Positions 18,659 to 28,265 of a stretch of DNA of 64,000 bases are shown one piece after another. How positions within the stretch are numbered: position 1 is the first letter of the stretch; every line of letters starts with the position of its first letter. The notes below the pieces were generated by a model, which worked only from the letters and a program-made list of their open reading frames with translations, was not told the DNA's origin and searched no databases. The position numbers and the translations under genes are program-made. Origin of the DNA: Spirosoma telluris (GTDB lineage: Bacteria > Bacteroidota > Bacteroidia > Cytophagales > Spirosomataceae); assembly GCA_003259005.1 (NCBI GenBank), contig QLII01000001.1, forward strand, positions 6,625,001-6,689,000, given 5' to 3'.

Positions 18659-19150
18659 ATGAACAGGATGACACCTATCATGAAAAAGGAGAAAACGGTT
18701 GATTTTCATATAAAATGGGGTTGGCATGCCATTTCGCGCATGTACAACGCCTATGCAGCCCGCTTCGACATTACCATGGCGATTGGCTACGTGCTGCTTA
18801 ATATCGATTTGGAAGAAGGAACCCCAGCCACCAAAATTGGCCCCCTGCTGGGTATGGAGCCTCGTTCATTAGTCAGAATGCTCAAAAATCTGGAAGAACG
18901 TGGTCTGATTCGGCGCGAAGTTGATGGCAATGATAAACGCTTCGTTCGAATTTATCTGACTGAGGAAGGGAAAGCCAAACGCGAGATGGCCCGCGATGGC
19001 GTTATTCAATTCAATAACATGATTCGGGAGCGAATCCCGCTCGATAAGCTGGTTGTCTTTCTGGATGTAATGAAAGAGATCAACCGGATGGTTGAAGATG
19101 AAAACGCCCGCATCAAAGCCGGCGAACCGGAAGAATTACCACTTGATTAA
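18659..19150 (+). CDS. MarR-family transcriptional regulator of fatty-acid oxidation
   Basis: This is a 163-residue protein. Its winged helix-turn-helix includes PATKIGPLLGMEPRSLVRML as helix pair and recognition helix, and GLIRREVDGNDKRFVRIYLTEEG as the wing. Further ATGs lie at residues 4 and 8, so the start could be slightly later. It precedes the FadN-type gene by 99 bases on the same strand, an order common in Bacteroidota where this MarR protein is thought to control beta-oxidation genes. A perfect palindrome upstream is a candidate operator. Confidence 0.85.
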   Translation: MNRMTPIMKKEKTVDFHIKWGWHAISRMYNAYAARFDITMAIGYVLLNIDLEEGTPATKIGPLLGMEPRSLVRMLKNLEERGLIRREVDGNDKRFVRIYLTEEGKAKREMARDGVIQFNNMIRERIPLDKLVVFLDVMKEINRMVEDENARIKAGEPEELPLD

Positions 19151-19249
19151 CTGAAATAAAACGGGACATAAGTGCAGTGAATGTAGGCGCATGAGAAAAT
19201 CCGCAATACTGCTTCACTCCACGATCCAATTACCGAGTCAAACTAAACC

Positions 19250-21700
19250 ATGGAAGCTACCTTAGAAAAACCTAAATCGGAGGGGCGCTCCCCTCAAACA
19301 AAAAATCGGACGATCCGACGCGTAGCTGTGCTAGGATCAGGTATTATGGGTTCGCGGATTGCGGCTCACTTTGCGAATATCGGTGTCGATGTGCTGTTGT
19401 TAGACATTGTGCCGAAAGAACCCAATGAACTGGAACAGGCTAAAGGCTTAACAACGGCTAGCCCGCTGGTTCGGAATCGCATTGTAACGGATGCTTTCCA
19501 GTCCATGCTGAAAGCCAGTCCGGCCTCTTTGTACAGCCCTAAATTTGCCGACCGTATTAAATTAGGCAATTTCGACGATAACCTGAAGGAGATTGCCAGC
19601 TTCGATTGGGTTATTGAGGTAGTGGTGGAACGTCTTGATATTAAACGCTCTGTTTATGAGCGTGTTGAACAGTTTCGGAAGCCGGGTACGCTAATTACAT
19701 CGAACACGTCGGGTATACCGATGCATCTGCTTACGGAAGGGCGTAGTGAGGATTTTCGACGGAATTTCTGCGGTACTCACTTTTTTAACCCTCCACGCTA
19801 TCTGCGTTTACTCGAAATTATTCCTGGCCCCGATACTGATCCTGCCGTTGTCGATTTCCTAATGAATTACGGCGATTTGTACCTTGGCAAAACGACCGTT
19901 TTGTGCAAAGATACGCCCGGTTTCATTGCCAATCGGCTCGGAATTCAGTCGCTGATTCAAACCATTCGCGTAGCCGAAGAATTGGGTCTGACCGTTGAAG
20001 AAGTAGATAAACTTACGGGTCCGGTAGTAGGTCGCCCCAAGTCAGGTACCTTCCGATTGTCGGATGTAGTAGGCCTGGATACGACAGCTAATGTGGCCAG
20101 CAATCTCGTTAAAATGCAGCATGACGAGTCGCGGGCGAGCTTTGAATTGCCTGCTTCAGTGCAGAAATTAATGGAGAATAAATGGCTTGGCGATAAAACT
20201 GGCCAGGGTTATTATAAGAAAACAAAAGATGAGAAAGGGCAAACCCAGATTCTGGCCCTTGATCTGAAAACGTTTGAGTACAAGCCTTCTGAAAAAGTCA
20301 AATTTGCAACACTGGAAAGCACGAAGGCGATTGATAATCTCAAAAAACGCTTCCCGGTACTTATTGCTGGTAAAGACAAGGCGGGTGAGTTTTATCGCCA
20401 AACCTTTGCTGATGGGTTCCGCTACGCAACCTATCGTATCCCCGAAATTTCGGACGAACTCTACCGGATTGATGCCGCCATTACGGCGGGTTTCGGCTGG
20501 CAGTTAGGACTGTTTGAAACCTGGGATGCCATCGGGGTTAAGAAAGGGGTTGAGCTAATTGAGTCATTCGGACAGAAACCCGCGCAATGGGTATACGACA
20601 TGCTCGATGTAGGTTTCGATGCGTTCTATAAAGTCGAAAACGGTAAGCGGAAATATTACGACATCTCAACGAAAAGTTACAAGACTATTCCGGGTGCCGA
20701 AGCGTTTACCATTCTGGAAAACCTGAGTAACAATATCGTTTGGAAAAACGCGGGGGCGAACATCGTTGACCTTGGCGATGGTATTCTGAATGTGGAATTT
20801 CGTAGTAAGATGAACACCTTTGGGCAGGAGGTTTCCGAAGCTCTACAGAAAGGGGTTGCGCTTGCAGAGAAAGATTTCAGGGGGCTGGTTGTTGGCAACG
20901 ACTCAACCGAAGCGTTCTCGGCGGGGGCTAACCTGGCCATGTTGTTCATGTATGCCGTTGAACAGGAGTTCGATGAAGTGAACCTGATGATTGCGCAATT
21001 CCAGAAACTCATCGCCCGGTTGCGTTACTCATCAGTTCCTGTCATTGTGGCTCCCCACACGCTGACACTGGGGGGCGGTTGCGAAGCGGTACTCCACGCC
21101 GATCGCGTTGTGGCCCATGCCGAAAGCTACATTGGTCTGGTGGAGGTGGGCGTTGGCCTTATTCCTGCCGGTGGCGGTACGAAAGAAATGGCCGCTCGGG
21201 CATCGGATCTGTACCAAACCGGCGATCCTGAATTGAATATCCTGCAAAACGTATTCATGAACATCGCCACGGCGAAGGTATCGACTTCGGCCCAGGAGGC
21301 TCGCGAAATGAACTACCTACGCGCCACCGACCAGATTGTTCTGAACCGTAGTCGCCTGCTGGCTGAAGCTAAACAAGCGGCAATCGAACTGGCTGACAAT
21401 GGTTATACTCAGCCCAAGCCACGCACGGATATTAAGGTACAGGGTAAAACAGGTATCGCGTTGTTCCGGGCGGGTGTTACGGCCATGCACATGGGGCGTT
21501 ACATATCAGACCACGACCGGAAAATTGCTGATAAACTGGCTTACGTTATTTGTGGAGGGGATTTGAGCAGTCCGCAAAACGTATCAGAGCAGTACCTGCT
21601 CGATCTTGAACGGGAAGCGTTCCTTTCATTATCGGGCGAAAAGAAAACACTGGAGCGCATTCAAAGCCTGTTGACAGGCGGCAAGCCGTTGCGGAATTAA
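19250..21700 (+). CDS. FadN-type 3-hydroxyacyl-CoA dehydrogenase / enoyl-CoA hydratase
   Basis: This is an 816-residue bifunctional beta-oxidation enzyme. The order is an NAD-binding 3-hydroxyacyl-CoA dehydrogenase domain (GSGIMGSRIAAHFANIG near residue 30; the motif CGTHFFNPPRYL), the dehydrogenase C-terminal domains, and a crotonase domain from about residue 480 (PVIVAPHTLTLGGGCEAVLH; VGVGLIPAGGGTKE). This dehydrogenase-first order is that of FadN of Bacillus, not of FadB or FadJ. It hydrates 2-enoyl-CoA and oxidises the 3-hydroxyacyl-CoA with NAD. The thiolase and acyl-CoA dehydrogenase that usually follow in related genomes are absent; a hairpin terminator comes straight after the stop. 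Confidence 0.9.
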   Translation: MEATLEKPKSEGRSPQTKNRTIRRVAVLGSGIMGSRIAAHFANIGVDVLLLDIVPKEPNELEQAKGLTTASPLVRNRIVTDAFQSMLKASPASLYSPKFADRIKLGNFDDNLKEIASFDWVIEVVVERLDIKRSVYERVEQFRKPGTLITSNTSGIPMHLLTEGRSEDFRRNFCGTHFFNPPRYLRLLEIIPGPDTDPAVVDFLMNYGDLYLGKTTVLCKDTPGFIANRLGIQSLIQTIRVAEELGLTVEEVDKLTGPVVGRPKSGTFRLSDVVGLDTTANVASNLVKMQHDESRASFELPASVQKLMENKWLGDKTGQGYYKKTKDEKGQTQILALDLKTFEYKPSEKVKFATLESTKAIDNLKKRFPVLIAGKDKAGEFYRQTFADGFRYATYRIPEISDELYRIDAAITAGFGWQLGLFETWDAIGVKKGVELIESFGQKPAQWVYDMLDVGFDAFYKVENGKRKYYDISTKSYKTIPGAEAFTILENLSNNIVWKNAGANIVDLGDGILNVEFRSKMNTFGQEVSEALQKGVALAEKDFRGLVVGNDSTEAFSAGANLAMLFMYAVEQEFDEVNLMIAQFQKLIARLRYSSVPVIVAPHTLTLGGGCEAVLHADRVVAHAESYIGLVEVGVGLIPAGGGTKEMAARASDLYQTGDPELNILQNVFMNIATAKVSTSAQEAREMNYLRATDQIVLNRSRLLAEAKQAAIELADNGYTQPKPRTDIKVQGKTGIALFRAGVTAMHMGRYISDHDRKIADKLAYVICGGDLSSPQNVSEQYLLDLEREAFLSLSGEKKTLERIQSLLTGGKPLRN

Positions 21701-21719
21701 TCTTAGATGGCTATAAATT

Positions 21720-21752
21720 AACTTCCCGAAAGCTCTAAGCTTTCGGGAAGTT
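21720..21752. terminator. Bidirectional hairpin terminator
   Basis: Fifteen-base perfect arms (21720-21734 and 21738-21752) close a three-base loop and are followed by TTTG on the plus strand and preceded by A residues. It lies between the convergent FadN-type and J-domain genes. Confidence 0.8.
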
Positions 21753-21762
21753 TTGTGTTCAC

Positions 21763-22905
21763 CTACATCAAATCGAAAAACGAAAACTCATCGGGTTTTG
21801 GAATGCGGTAGGTTTTTAACCACTGCTTTAAGATGGCTGGCTCGGCAAAGGCTTTCACATCGGCTTTAATTTGCTTAATGTCCCGTTTCAATTGGGCAAT
21901 ATCGCTGTTGAGACTAAACTCCAGGGCAATGGGTGAGCTAACCGCAAAGGCAGGTTTTCCAGTCATGGCGGCCAGGTCATTTTGAAGTGTGAAGAACGCA
22001 TCATCTAACTCCTGCGCCTGCTGCCGTAAAATCTTGTTATAGTACTTAAGCTGCTCTTCGGCAAGGCTTTCCAGATGCGACTGGTCGATGTGTTCAAATT
22101 CGAGCTGGAGCCGGAGAAGTGCTAACAGATCGCTTTTTTCGTAGGCTTCCGTTACACGGTGCATGATCTCCGTTTTTCGTTCTTTCTCCGCATCGTCGGG
22201 CTCCCGGTCGGGGTGGAATGCTTTGACTAAATCGAGGTATAGTGTTCTGACGGCTTTCGTAATGTTCCGTTCTTCGGCCAGTTTTTTAGCTTCGCGTTCC
22301 TGTTGTTTTTCCGTTTTGGGCTTTTGTGCCTTTCGTTCAGCTGTTTGTTGCCGACGTTCAGTTTCGGCGGCCTCCCGCTGAGCTAGTTGTTCCTGAACGT
22401 AGGCCGTCATTTTTTGCGGATCGCTTACATCGACACCCTCTTCAAACTGGATGCCAAACATACTTTCCATCATTTCTCGCATCAAATCGGCCGTTTGCTG
22501 ATCCGATTCGGCGTTTGTTTGGTCGAACCCATCCGGGTCATACTTGTCATAGATCGGCTTGAGATCGTCCATGCCCTGGGTATCAATCAGTTCAAAGGCT
22601 ATCTTTTGGATCAGATCAACCAGTTTTTTCTTTTCCGTTTTTGTGTACTCTTTCTGCTCATAAGCACGGTCGAATATACGCACCATGTCGGCCCGAAAAC
22701 GGCTGTATTGCTCTAGTAAGGGACGGTAGTCGGTTTGTACGCGCTGTTGAATATGTTGAGCCGCTTCGCGCAAATCGTGCAGACTCTGGCCCAGGGTTTC
22801 AATTTTTCGAATAAGTCGATTGAACTCCTTCTGCGGTTTCGATAAAACCGCCTGCTGTTTTTTTGTGCCAATCTGGATAATATGCTGTTGCGGTTGTGTA
22901 GCCAT
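21763..22905 (-). CDS. J-domain protein (DnaJ-like) with coiled-coil regions
   Basis: This is a 380-residue, highly charged, mostly helical protein. A J-domain segment near residues 215-255 holds the essential HPD tripeptide (DLVKAFHPDREPDDA) and the following helix (MHRVTEAYEKSDLLALL). Before it is a Glu/Lys/Gln-rich coiled coil (REAAETERRQQTAERKA); after it are further helices ending in FSFFDLM. J-domain proteins stimulate the ATPase of DnaK and direct it to clients. There is no zinc-finger or client-binding domain of classical DnaJ, so this is a specialised co-chaperone with unknown client. It is monocistronic. Confidence 0.75.
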   Translation of the reverse strand: MATQPQQHIIQIGTKKQQAVLSKPQKEFNRLIRKIETLGQSLHDLREAAQHIQQRVQTDYRPLLEQYSRFRADMVRIFDRAYEQKEYTKTEKKKLVDLIQKIAFELIDTQGMDDLKPIYDKYDPDGFDQTNAESDQQTADLMREMMESMFGIQFEEGVDVSDPQKMTAYVQEQLAQREAAETERRQQTAERKAQKPKTEKQQEREAKKLAEERNITKAVRTLYLDLVKAFHPDREPDDAEKERKTEIMHRVTEAYEKSDLLALLRLQLEFEHIDQSHLESLAEEQLKYYNKILRQQAQELDDAFFTLQNDLAAMTGKPAFAVSSPIALEFSLNSDIAQLKRDIKQIKADVKAFAEPAILKQWLKTYRIPKPDEFSFFDLM

Positions 22906-23313
22906 CGATTTCGAACTAAGACGAACAATTTCCTGTAAAATTACGCCCCATGCTTTGTTTCGTCAAGCTGACAAAGCCCTTAGCCAAAGAAGGGAAAAGC
23001 CCACCCAGATTTATACTTTCACTTTTCTGAGGCCTTTGTGTCTCTGTGGTTAAGCAAAAAATCTCCTGGTTCGCCTTAACTTTTATGGTGTGATCCTATT
23101 CGTAAAGCTATCTAGTAAGATTGTAACTATTTGAGGATGATTCACTAATATGAATAGGCTTTAGGGTATATGGAATATAAATATTTTAATTTGTCGCTAA
23201 GGTTCTATACCTTTTAATATATTTTCGGTATCTTAAGCCGCTGATTGAAGAGCAATCTCTGTAAATTTCAGTTAGAATACCTAACCCAGGGAATTAATCT
23301 AAACAACTAACAT
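22906..23313. other. AT-rich divergent intergenic region upstream of the sigma factor
   Basis: These 408 bases separate two divergent genes. I see no open frame with coding character and no long inverted repeat. Bases 23033-23055 (CCTTTGTGTCTCTGTGGTTA and neighbours) resemble a short intergenic word that, from memory, recurs in several bacterial phyla. The rest becomes very AT-rich toward the sigma-factor gene and probably holds its promoter. Confidence 0.5.
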
Positions 23314-23868
23314 ATGACTGATTCAATGAGTGACGAAGAGATGATTCGTCAGTACCTAACCAGTCAACCTAATCACTGTTTTGAGACGCTTTACAATCGC
23401 TATGTAAACAAGGTCTATCGTCGATGTTTGTCGATGACCAAAGATCCGTTAAAAGCAGAAGATTTTACCCACGATATTTTTCTAAAAGTATTTAACCGAT
23501 TAGAGGCTTTTCAGGAACGATCAAGTTTCTCGACCTGGCTATATGCCATTTCCTATAACTACTGTTCCGACCAGATCCGGATAGGTAAGCGATCTAATTT
23601 TATCACCACTGAGGAGGAGCTTAATCAGAATATCCCCGAGCCCGAAGAGACACAGTTGCATGAAGAAACTATGCACTTAATCAATCGGGTTTTAGCGAAA
23701 CTCTCGGTTAAAGAGCGATCTCTGCTGCGGCTTAAGTATGAAGACGAGTTGAGTATTAACGAAATAGCCGAAATCTACAATCTAAATCCAAGTACGGTTA
23801 AAATGCGACTCAAGCGGAGTCGTGATAAAATCCAGAAGTTATACGCCCAATTGTATACTGGTGCTTAA
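23314..23868 (+). CDS. ECF-type RNA polymerase sigma factor
   Basis: This is a 184-residue sigma-70 family protein of ECF layout. Region 2 (FETLYNRYVNKVYRRCLSM; EDFTHDIFLKVFNRL; SSFSTWLYAISYNYCSDQIR) binds the -10 element and core polymerase. Region 4 (LSVKERSLLRLKYEDELSIN; NPSTVKMRLKRSRDKI) carries the helix-turn-helix. Two Met codons lie near the start (23314 and 23329); the first is used here. No anti-sigma gene follows, which is uncommon for ECF factors that respond to envelope signals, though Bacteroidota have many orphans of this type. Confidence 0.9.
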   Translation: MTDSMSDEEMIRQYLTSQPNHCFETLYNRYVNKVYRRCLSMTKDPLKAEDFTHDIFLKVFNRLEAFQERSSFSTWLYAISYNYCSDQIRIGKRSNFITTEEELNQNIPEPEETQLHEETMHLINRVLAKLSVKERSLLRLKYEDELSINEIAEIYNLNPSTVKMRLKRSRDKIQKLYAQLYTGA

Positions 23869-23883
23869 CCAAAATAGATTCTT

Positions 23884-23905
23884 GGGAGCCGCCCGCGCGG
23901 TGGCT
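23884..23905. repeat. GC-rich hairpin after the sigma-factor gene
   Basis: AGCCGCC and GGTGGCT pair (one G-U) around a short GC loop, 16 bases after the sigma-factor stop. The 13-base core at 23889-23901 recurs in reverse complement at 36031-36043. It may be a terminator or a small REP-like element. Confidence 0.55.
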
Positions 23906-23991
23906 TCTAATCGATTCTTTTAGTGCTATTGGTCTGATTGCCAGGCTTGATAGAATCTACTGCGCGTTCACTTCTGGAACCCTACTGCCCC

Positions 23992-25989
23992 TCATTTCTT
24001 AAATTCCGTAAATTGAGTTAACGAGGCTGGATTACGGAGGGTATCCTTACTGGTGGCCAACGATATGTCCATGCCCGCCAGAATTTTCCTCACAGAGGTT
24101 TCGAGTTTCTTTCCACTACTAGTGTAGGGTACTTCCAGGATAGAATAAATGGCATCGGGCACGTGATACGGGCTAAGTTGGGTCAAAAGCGCCTGTTTGA
24201 TGCGGATGGTTAGATCGTTGGTAAGTGTAAAACCAGCTCGCATAACAACGAACAAGGGCATAAAATAGCCTCTGCCTGGTTGTTCGAGTCCTACCACTAA
24301 ACTGTCCGCAATTTCAGCAAAACGTTCAACCACACTGTAAATCTCGGTGGTGCCAATTCGTACACCGTCTCGGTCGAGGGTTGCCCCTGATCGGCCATGA
24401 ATGATCACCCCGTTTCGTTCCGTAAGTTGAATGTAATCGCCAGGCCACCAGACACCGGGATACTCCTCAAAATAACTCTTGCGGTACTCCGTATTTGATG
24501 GATCGTTCCAGAAATAAATGGGCATGGATGGAGTTGGTTCCAGAACAACCATTTCTCCTAACTTGCCCCGCACAGGTTTAGCCTGCTCATCGAATGCTTC
24601 GACTTTGCAACCCAGCCATCGGCACTGGATTTCGCCTTCATACACCGGCAGAAGCGAATTGCTACCCACAAAACTACTGCAAATGTCTGTAGCAGCATTC
24701 AATGCGGTTAGCCAGACTGTTGGCTTTACCGATTCGTAAATCCACCGATAACCTTCTGGTGATAAAGCCGACTCCGTTGTACTAATGGTTCGCAGATGGG
24801 TTAGTTTGGTCGTGTCAAGTGGTTTTAATCCAGCTTGCATACAAGCTATGTAGTAAGCCGCTCCGTTGCCAAAATGATTGATTCGGGCGTCTTCGGCGAA
24901 TCTCCAGAGTACATTCTGGTCAGGATAACCAGCCGCTCCATCATAGAGTACGAGGGTAGCGCCCACCAGCATGGAGCCAAGGGCAAAATTCCACATCATC
25001 CAGCTTGTGTTGGCGTGCCAGAAATAACGATCCCCCATGTGTACATCCTGGTGCAACGCGTGGGCTTTCAGGTGCTCGAGCAGGCATCCACCTACACTAT
25101 GCGTAATGGCTTTGGGTTTAGCTGTAGTGCCTGACGAATAGAGTATCCAGATTGGGTGATGAAAAGGTACAGGTTCAAACTGCAACTCATCGGGTGTATC
25201 TGTTGCTAAAACCTCGTCCCAGCGAATAACCTTCGCGGATGTTCTATACACAAACTCACTATCCTTATTCAGATACGGCACCCAGATTAGGTGTTTGAGC
25301 GTTGGCAGGCGACGGCAGATTTCGTGAATTGTATCGCTTTTGTCAATCCCCTGACCGTTATGGCTATAGCCATCAGCCGCCAGCAGAACGTTAGGCGACA
25401 GCTCACGGAAGCGGTCCAGGACACTGGCTGCACTAAAATCGGGAGAGCAACTTGACCAGACAGCGCCAAGGCTATTGGTCGCTAGAAAAGCGACAATGGC
25501 TTCGGGAATGTTGGGTAATATCGCCACAACCCGGTCGCCGACACCCACCCCCTGTTTTCGAAGATAGGTTGCTACGGCCGATACCTGTTGCTCCAGACTC
25601 TCCCAGGATACCGTCATTAATGGCTGTCGTTCCGATGCGAACACTAAGGCAGGAGTCCGCTCACCACGAGCCTGAGTTGACTTATGCCGGAAAATGTGTT
25701 CGGCATAATTGAGTGTGGCACCCGCAAACCATTCGGTACCGATCATGTCTTCCCGATTGGGTCTGAAGACAACCTCGCGATAGGGCGTGTGGCTCTGCAC
25801 ATCAAAAAATTGCCAGATACTTTCCCAGAAATCTTCCAGATCGGTTACCGACCAATCCCATAGGTCGTCATAATCGCGGAAATACAATCCTTTTTTTATG
25901 AAAAGCCAGTCCATGTACCGTTTCATTAGCGACTGACCTGTAGTACGACGGTCGGGTGTATAGAGGGGCGATAGCGTTGGGTGGGGCAT
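23992..25989 (-). CDS. Acetoacetate--CoA ligase (acetoacetyl-CoA synthetase)
   Basis: This is a 665-residue adenylate-forming enzyme, the usual length for this family. The N-terminal ACAS segment (DLWDWSVTDLEDFWESIW) is followed by the AMP-binding motif ILYSSGTTAKPKAI and by the core motifs GEMVVLEPTPSMPIYFWND, WWPGDYIQLTERNGVIIHGR and PYTSSGKKLE near the C-terminus with the catalytic Lys. It activates acetoacetate to acetoacetyl-CoA with ATP, feeding ketone bodies into lipid or polyhydroxyalkanoate metabolism or into thiolysis. It stands alone, with a long inverted repeat beyond its start on the upstream side. Confidence 0.92.
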   Translation of the reverse strand: MPHPTLSPLYTPDRRTTGQSLMKRYMDWLFIKKGLYFRDYDDLWDWSVTDLEDFWESIWQFFDVQSHTPYREVVFRPNREDMIGTEWFAGATLNYAEHIFRHKSTQARGERTPALVFASERQPLMTVSWESLEQQVSAVATYLRKQGVGVGDRVVAILPNIPEAIVAFLATNSLGAVWSSCSPDFSAASVLDRFRELSPNVLLAADGYSHNGQGIDKSDTIHEICRRLPTLKHLIWVPYLNKDSEFVYRTSAKVIRWDEVLATDTPDELQFEPVPFHHPIWILYSSGTTAKPKAITHSVGGCLLEHLKAHALHQDVHMGDRYFWHANTSWMMWNFALGSMLVGATLVLYDGAAGYPDQNVLWRFAEDARINHFGNGAAYYIACMQAGLKPLDTTKLTHLRTISTTESALSPEGYRWIYESVKPTVWLTALNAATDICSSFVGSNSLLPVYEGEIQCRWLGCKVEAFDEQAKPVRGKLGEMVVLEPTPSMPIYFWNDPSNTEYRKSYFEEYPGVWWPGDYIQLTERNGVIIHGRSGATLDRDGVRIGTTEIYSVVERFAEIADSLVVGLEQPGRGYFMPLFVVMRAGFTLTNDLTIRIKQALLTQLSPYHVPDAIYSILEVPYTSSGKKLETSVRKILAGMDISLATSKDTLRNPASLTQFTEFKK

Positions 25990-26000
25990 ATGGGAAATTA

Positions 26001-26077
26001 GTCGTTAGTCAATAGTCGTCAGCCAATAGGTAAATTCCAGGCAACTACCTGTTAATTGACGACAATTGACTAACGAC
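26001..26077. repeat. Inverted repeat, 32-bp arms, 27 paired
   Basis: Arms 26001-26032 and 26046-26077 pair with five mismatches around a 13-base loop. Words such as GTCGTTAGT recur in the inverted repeat at 47263. It is one of few repeats in this window that lie between two gene starts (AACS on minus, pseudouridine synthase on plus). Confidence 0.75.
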
Positions 26078-26156
26078 TGATGGCTATCATGGATTGTTTT
26101 TTTGATAAAAAGCGTTTGAGGAAAACGAGGTATAGTCGGGTTGTCTTGAAAAGCCC

Positions 26157-26164
26157 TACCTTTG
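26157..26164 (+). promoter_or_regulatory. Possible -7 element TACCTTTG
   Basis: The octamer matches TAnnTTTG and lies 85 bases upstream of the pseudouridine synthase start. A TTG at 26141-26143 is only 13 bases away, shorter than the usual 17-23, so the -33 element is uncertain. Confidence 0.35.
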
Positions 26165-26249
26165 TAGCCCATTTTGCACTTGCCTCAATAAGGATGCTGA
26201 TTGTCAGCATTATTTACACATACAAATAGGAGATTTACTGTATTTTTCC

Positions 26250-28177
26250 ATGAATCAGGATTCAGATCAGAACGAACCGCGCCGTGATGGTGAGCCACGT
26301 TCTTTTGGCCGTCGGGATGACGGTCGTACCCGTAACGGCGAAGGTGCCGGACAACCACGTTTTAACCGTAGTCGTACCGAGGATTCGGCTCGACCACAGG
26401 CTACTAAATTCGATCCAAAAGGAGGTCGCAATGATCGCCCAACCGGATCACCCCGCTTCAACAAAGAGTCAAATGATCGCCGGAGCCGTGATGAACGCCC
26501 GGCAGGCTCACCCCCATTTAGCCGGGATGGTGATTCCCGGAGTAGCGACTCCCGCAGTGGATACTCCCGTCCTAATGACCGCCCTACTGGCGACCGTCGC
26601 CGGGAGACGGGTGGAGAAAACCCAAAACCAGCGCGTTTCGACCGCGATGCAAACGAACGCCCCCGCTTCAACAAAGACAGTAATTTCCGCGATACCAACC
26701 GTTCTGACGGACCTCCCCGCTTTGATCGGGAACGAAATGATAACCGGTTCAGCCGCGATGAACGCCCAGCCAGAACACCCCGTTTCGACAATGACCGAAG
26801 CCGACCTACGGATCGCTCTGGTGGTGAGTCGCCACGACGCTTTGAGCGGGACGACAAAGGACGTCCCTCGCGAAACAATGATAATGACTCGCGCCCAAGC
26901 CGGGATGAGCGCCCAGCCCCAGCCCGTTTTAACCAGGATCGTCCCAATCGGGACAATAACCGCCCTGCCGGACCTCCGCGCTTTAACCGGGAAGGTGGCC
27001 CACGCGACAATGACCGGAACGAACGTTCTTCGGACGGTGATTCGCGCCGGACTCGTATCGACCGATCCAATAAACCATCTCGCTTCTCGCGTGACGGACA
27101 GGCATCTAAACCAACTTTCAAACGGGTAGGCGGCTTCAACCGGGAAGCTGATGCACGTAACCGATTTGGTAGCGATGACCAACGGGGTGGCGATCGGCGC
27201 GACCGTGGTTCCCGTGATGATGATCGCTCTGAGAGAGATTCTCGTTTTTCGGGACAGCAACGCAAAGATTCCAGTGATCGGCGGACGGGTAACTATACCA
27301 AAGCACCAAACTATAATCTGGAGCTGGCGCGTGAGAATGCATCGCAACGCCATGACCGTGGAAATACGGAAGAGCGTCGTATTGACCGCAAAAGCGCAGG
27401 AGGTAAGTCGAAACGTACGGAAGGAACACCTGGCGAGGGGCCACGCCCTGACCGTAGCGAACGTAACGATGGACTGACTCGGCTAAACCGCTACATTGCT
27501 AATTCGGGCGTTTGTTCGCGTCGGGAGGCCGATGAGCTTATTGCCAAAGGCGAAATTTCGGTGAATAGTAAAGTCGTGACCGAAATGGGCTACAAAGTGA
27601 AAGAAGGCGACACGGTTAAGTATGGCTCCAAAGTATTGAATCCTGAGCGGTTTGTGTATGTGTTGCTGAATAAGCCCAAGGATTACATTACCACAACCGA
27701 GGACCCAGAAGAGCGCAAAACGGTTATGGAACTGGTTGCGGATGCGGGTAACTTCCGTATGTACCCTGTGGGCCGGTTAGACCGCAATACAACAGGTTTA
27801 TTGTTGTTGACGAACGATGGTGAACTGGCTGATAAGTTGACACATCCATCCTTCAATGTGCGTAAGATTTATCAGGTTGAACTGGACAAACCCATCACCG
27901 ACGAGCATTTTGAAGCTATCAAAAAAGGCTTCGATCTGGAAGATGGACCTATCAAACCAGACGCTTTGAGTATTGTAACCCGGATGCGTATGTCGTAGGT
28001 ATTGAGATTCACTCAGGGCGTAACCGTATTGTGCGCCGGATCTTTGAAAATTTCGGCTATCAGGTAACAAAACTTGATCGCACTACCTACGCCGGTCTGA
28101 CCAAGAAAGAACTTCCACGAGGCAAGTGGCGCTTCCTCGATCCCAAAGAGGTGGTAAAGCTGAAGTATTTTAATTAA
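26250..28177 (+). CDS. rRNA pseudouridine synthase (RluB/RsuA type) with long disordered N-terminus (frameshifted)
   Basis: The last about 250 residues are a complete RsuA/RluB-type enzyme: an S4 RNA-binding domain (RLNRYIANSGVCSRREADEL) and a catalytic domain with the Asp motif YPVGRLDRNTTGLLLLTNDG. One A is missing at 27977-27978 (AA instead of AAA). Restoring it carries the frame through GIEIHSGRNRIVRRIFE to the stop at 28177, giving 642 residues. The first about 390 residues are low complexity, rich in Arg, Asp, Asn, Gly and Pro, with a recurring unit RDERPAxxPRFN. Such a tail may bind RNA or phase-separate; that is inference. The enzyme isomerises a uridine in 23S or 16S rRNA; the position cannot be told from sequence alone. 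Confidence 0.85.
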
Positions 28178-28181
28178 TTGT

Positions 28182-28250
28182 GAATGAGCGAATGATAGAA
28201 TGAGTGAATAGAGTCTTTTACTATTCACTCATTCTATCATTCGCTCATTC
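28182..28250. repeat. Inverted repeat, 30-bp perfect arms
   Basis: Arms 28182-28211 and 28221-28250 are exact reverse complements around nine bases. The left arm consists of 8-base units starting GAATGA or GAATAG and has a single C. It begins four bases after the restored stop of the pseudouridine synthase gene. Confidence 0.9.
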
Positions 28251-28265
28251 TCTAATTAAACCATT

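Noticed and set aside
26267..27265. A long open frame on the minus strand rich in Arg and Ser opposite the disordered tail
   Set aside because: It is a by-product of the biased codons of the low-complexity plus-strand region; it has no start context, domain or conserved motif.
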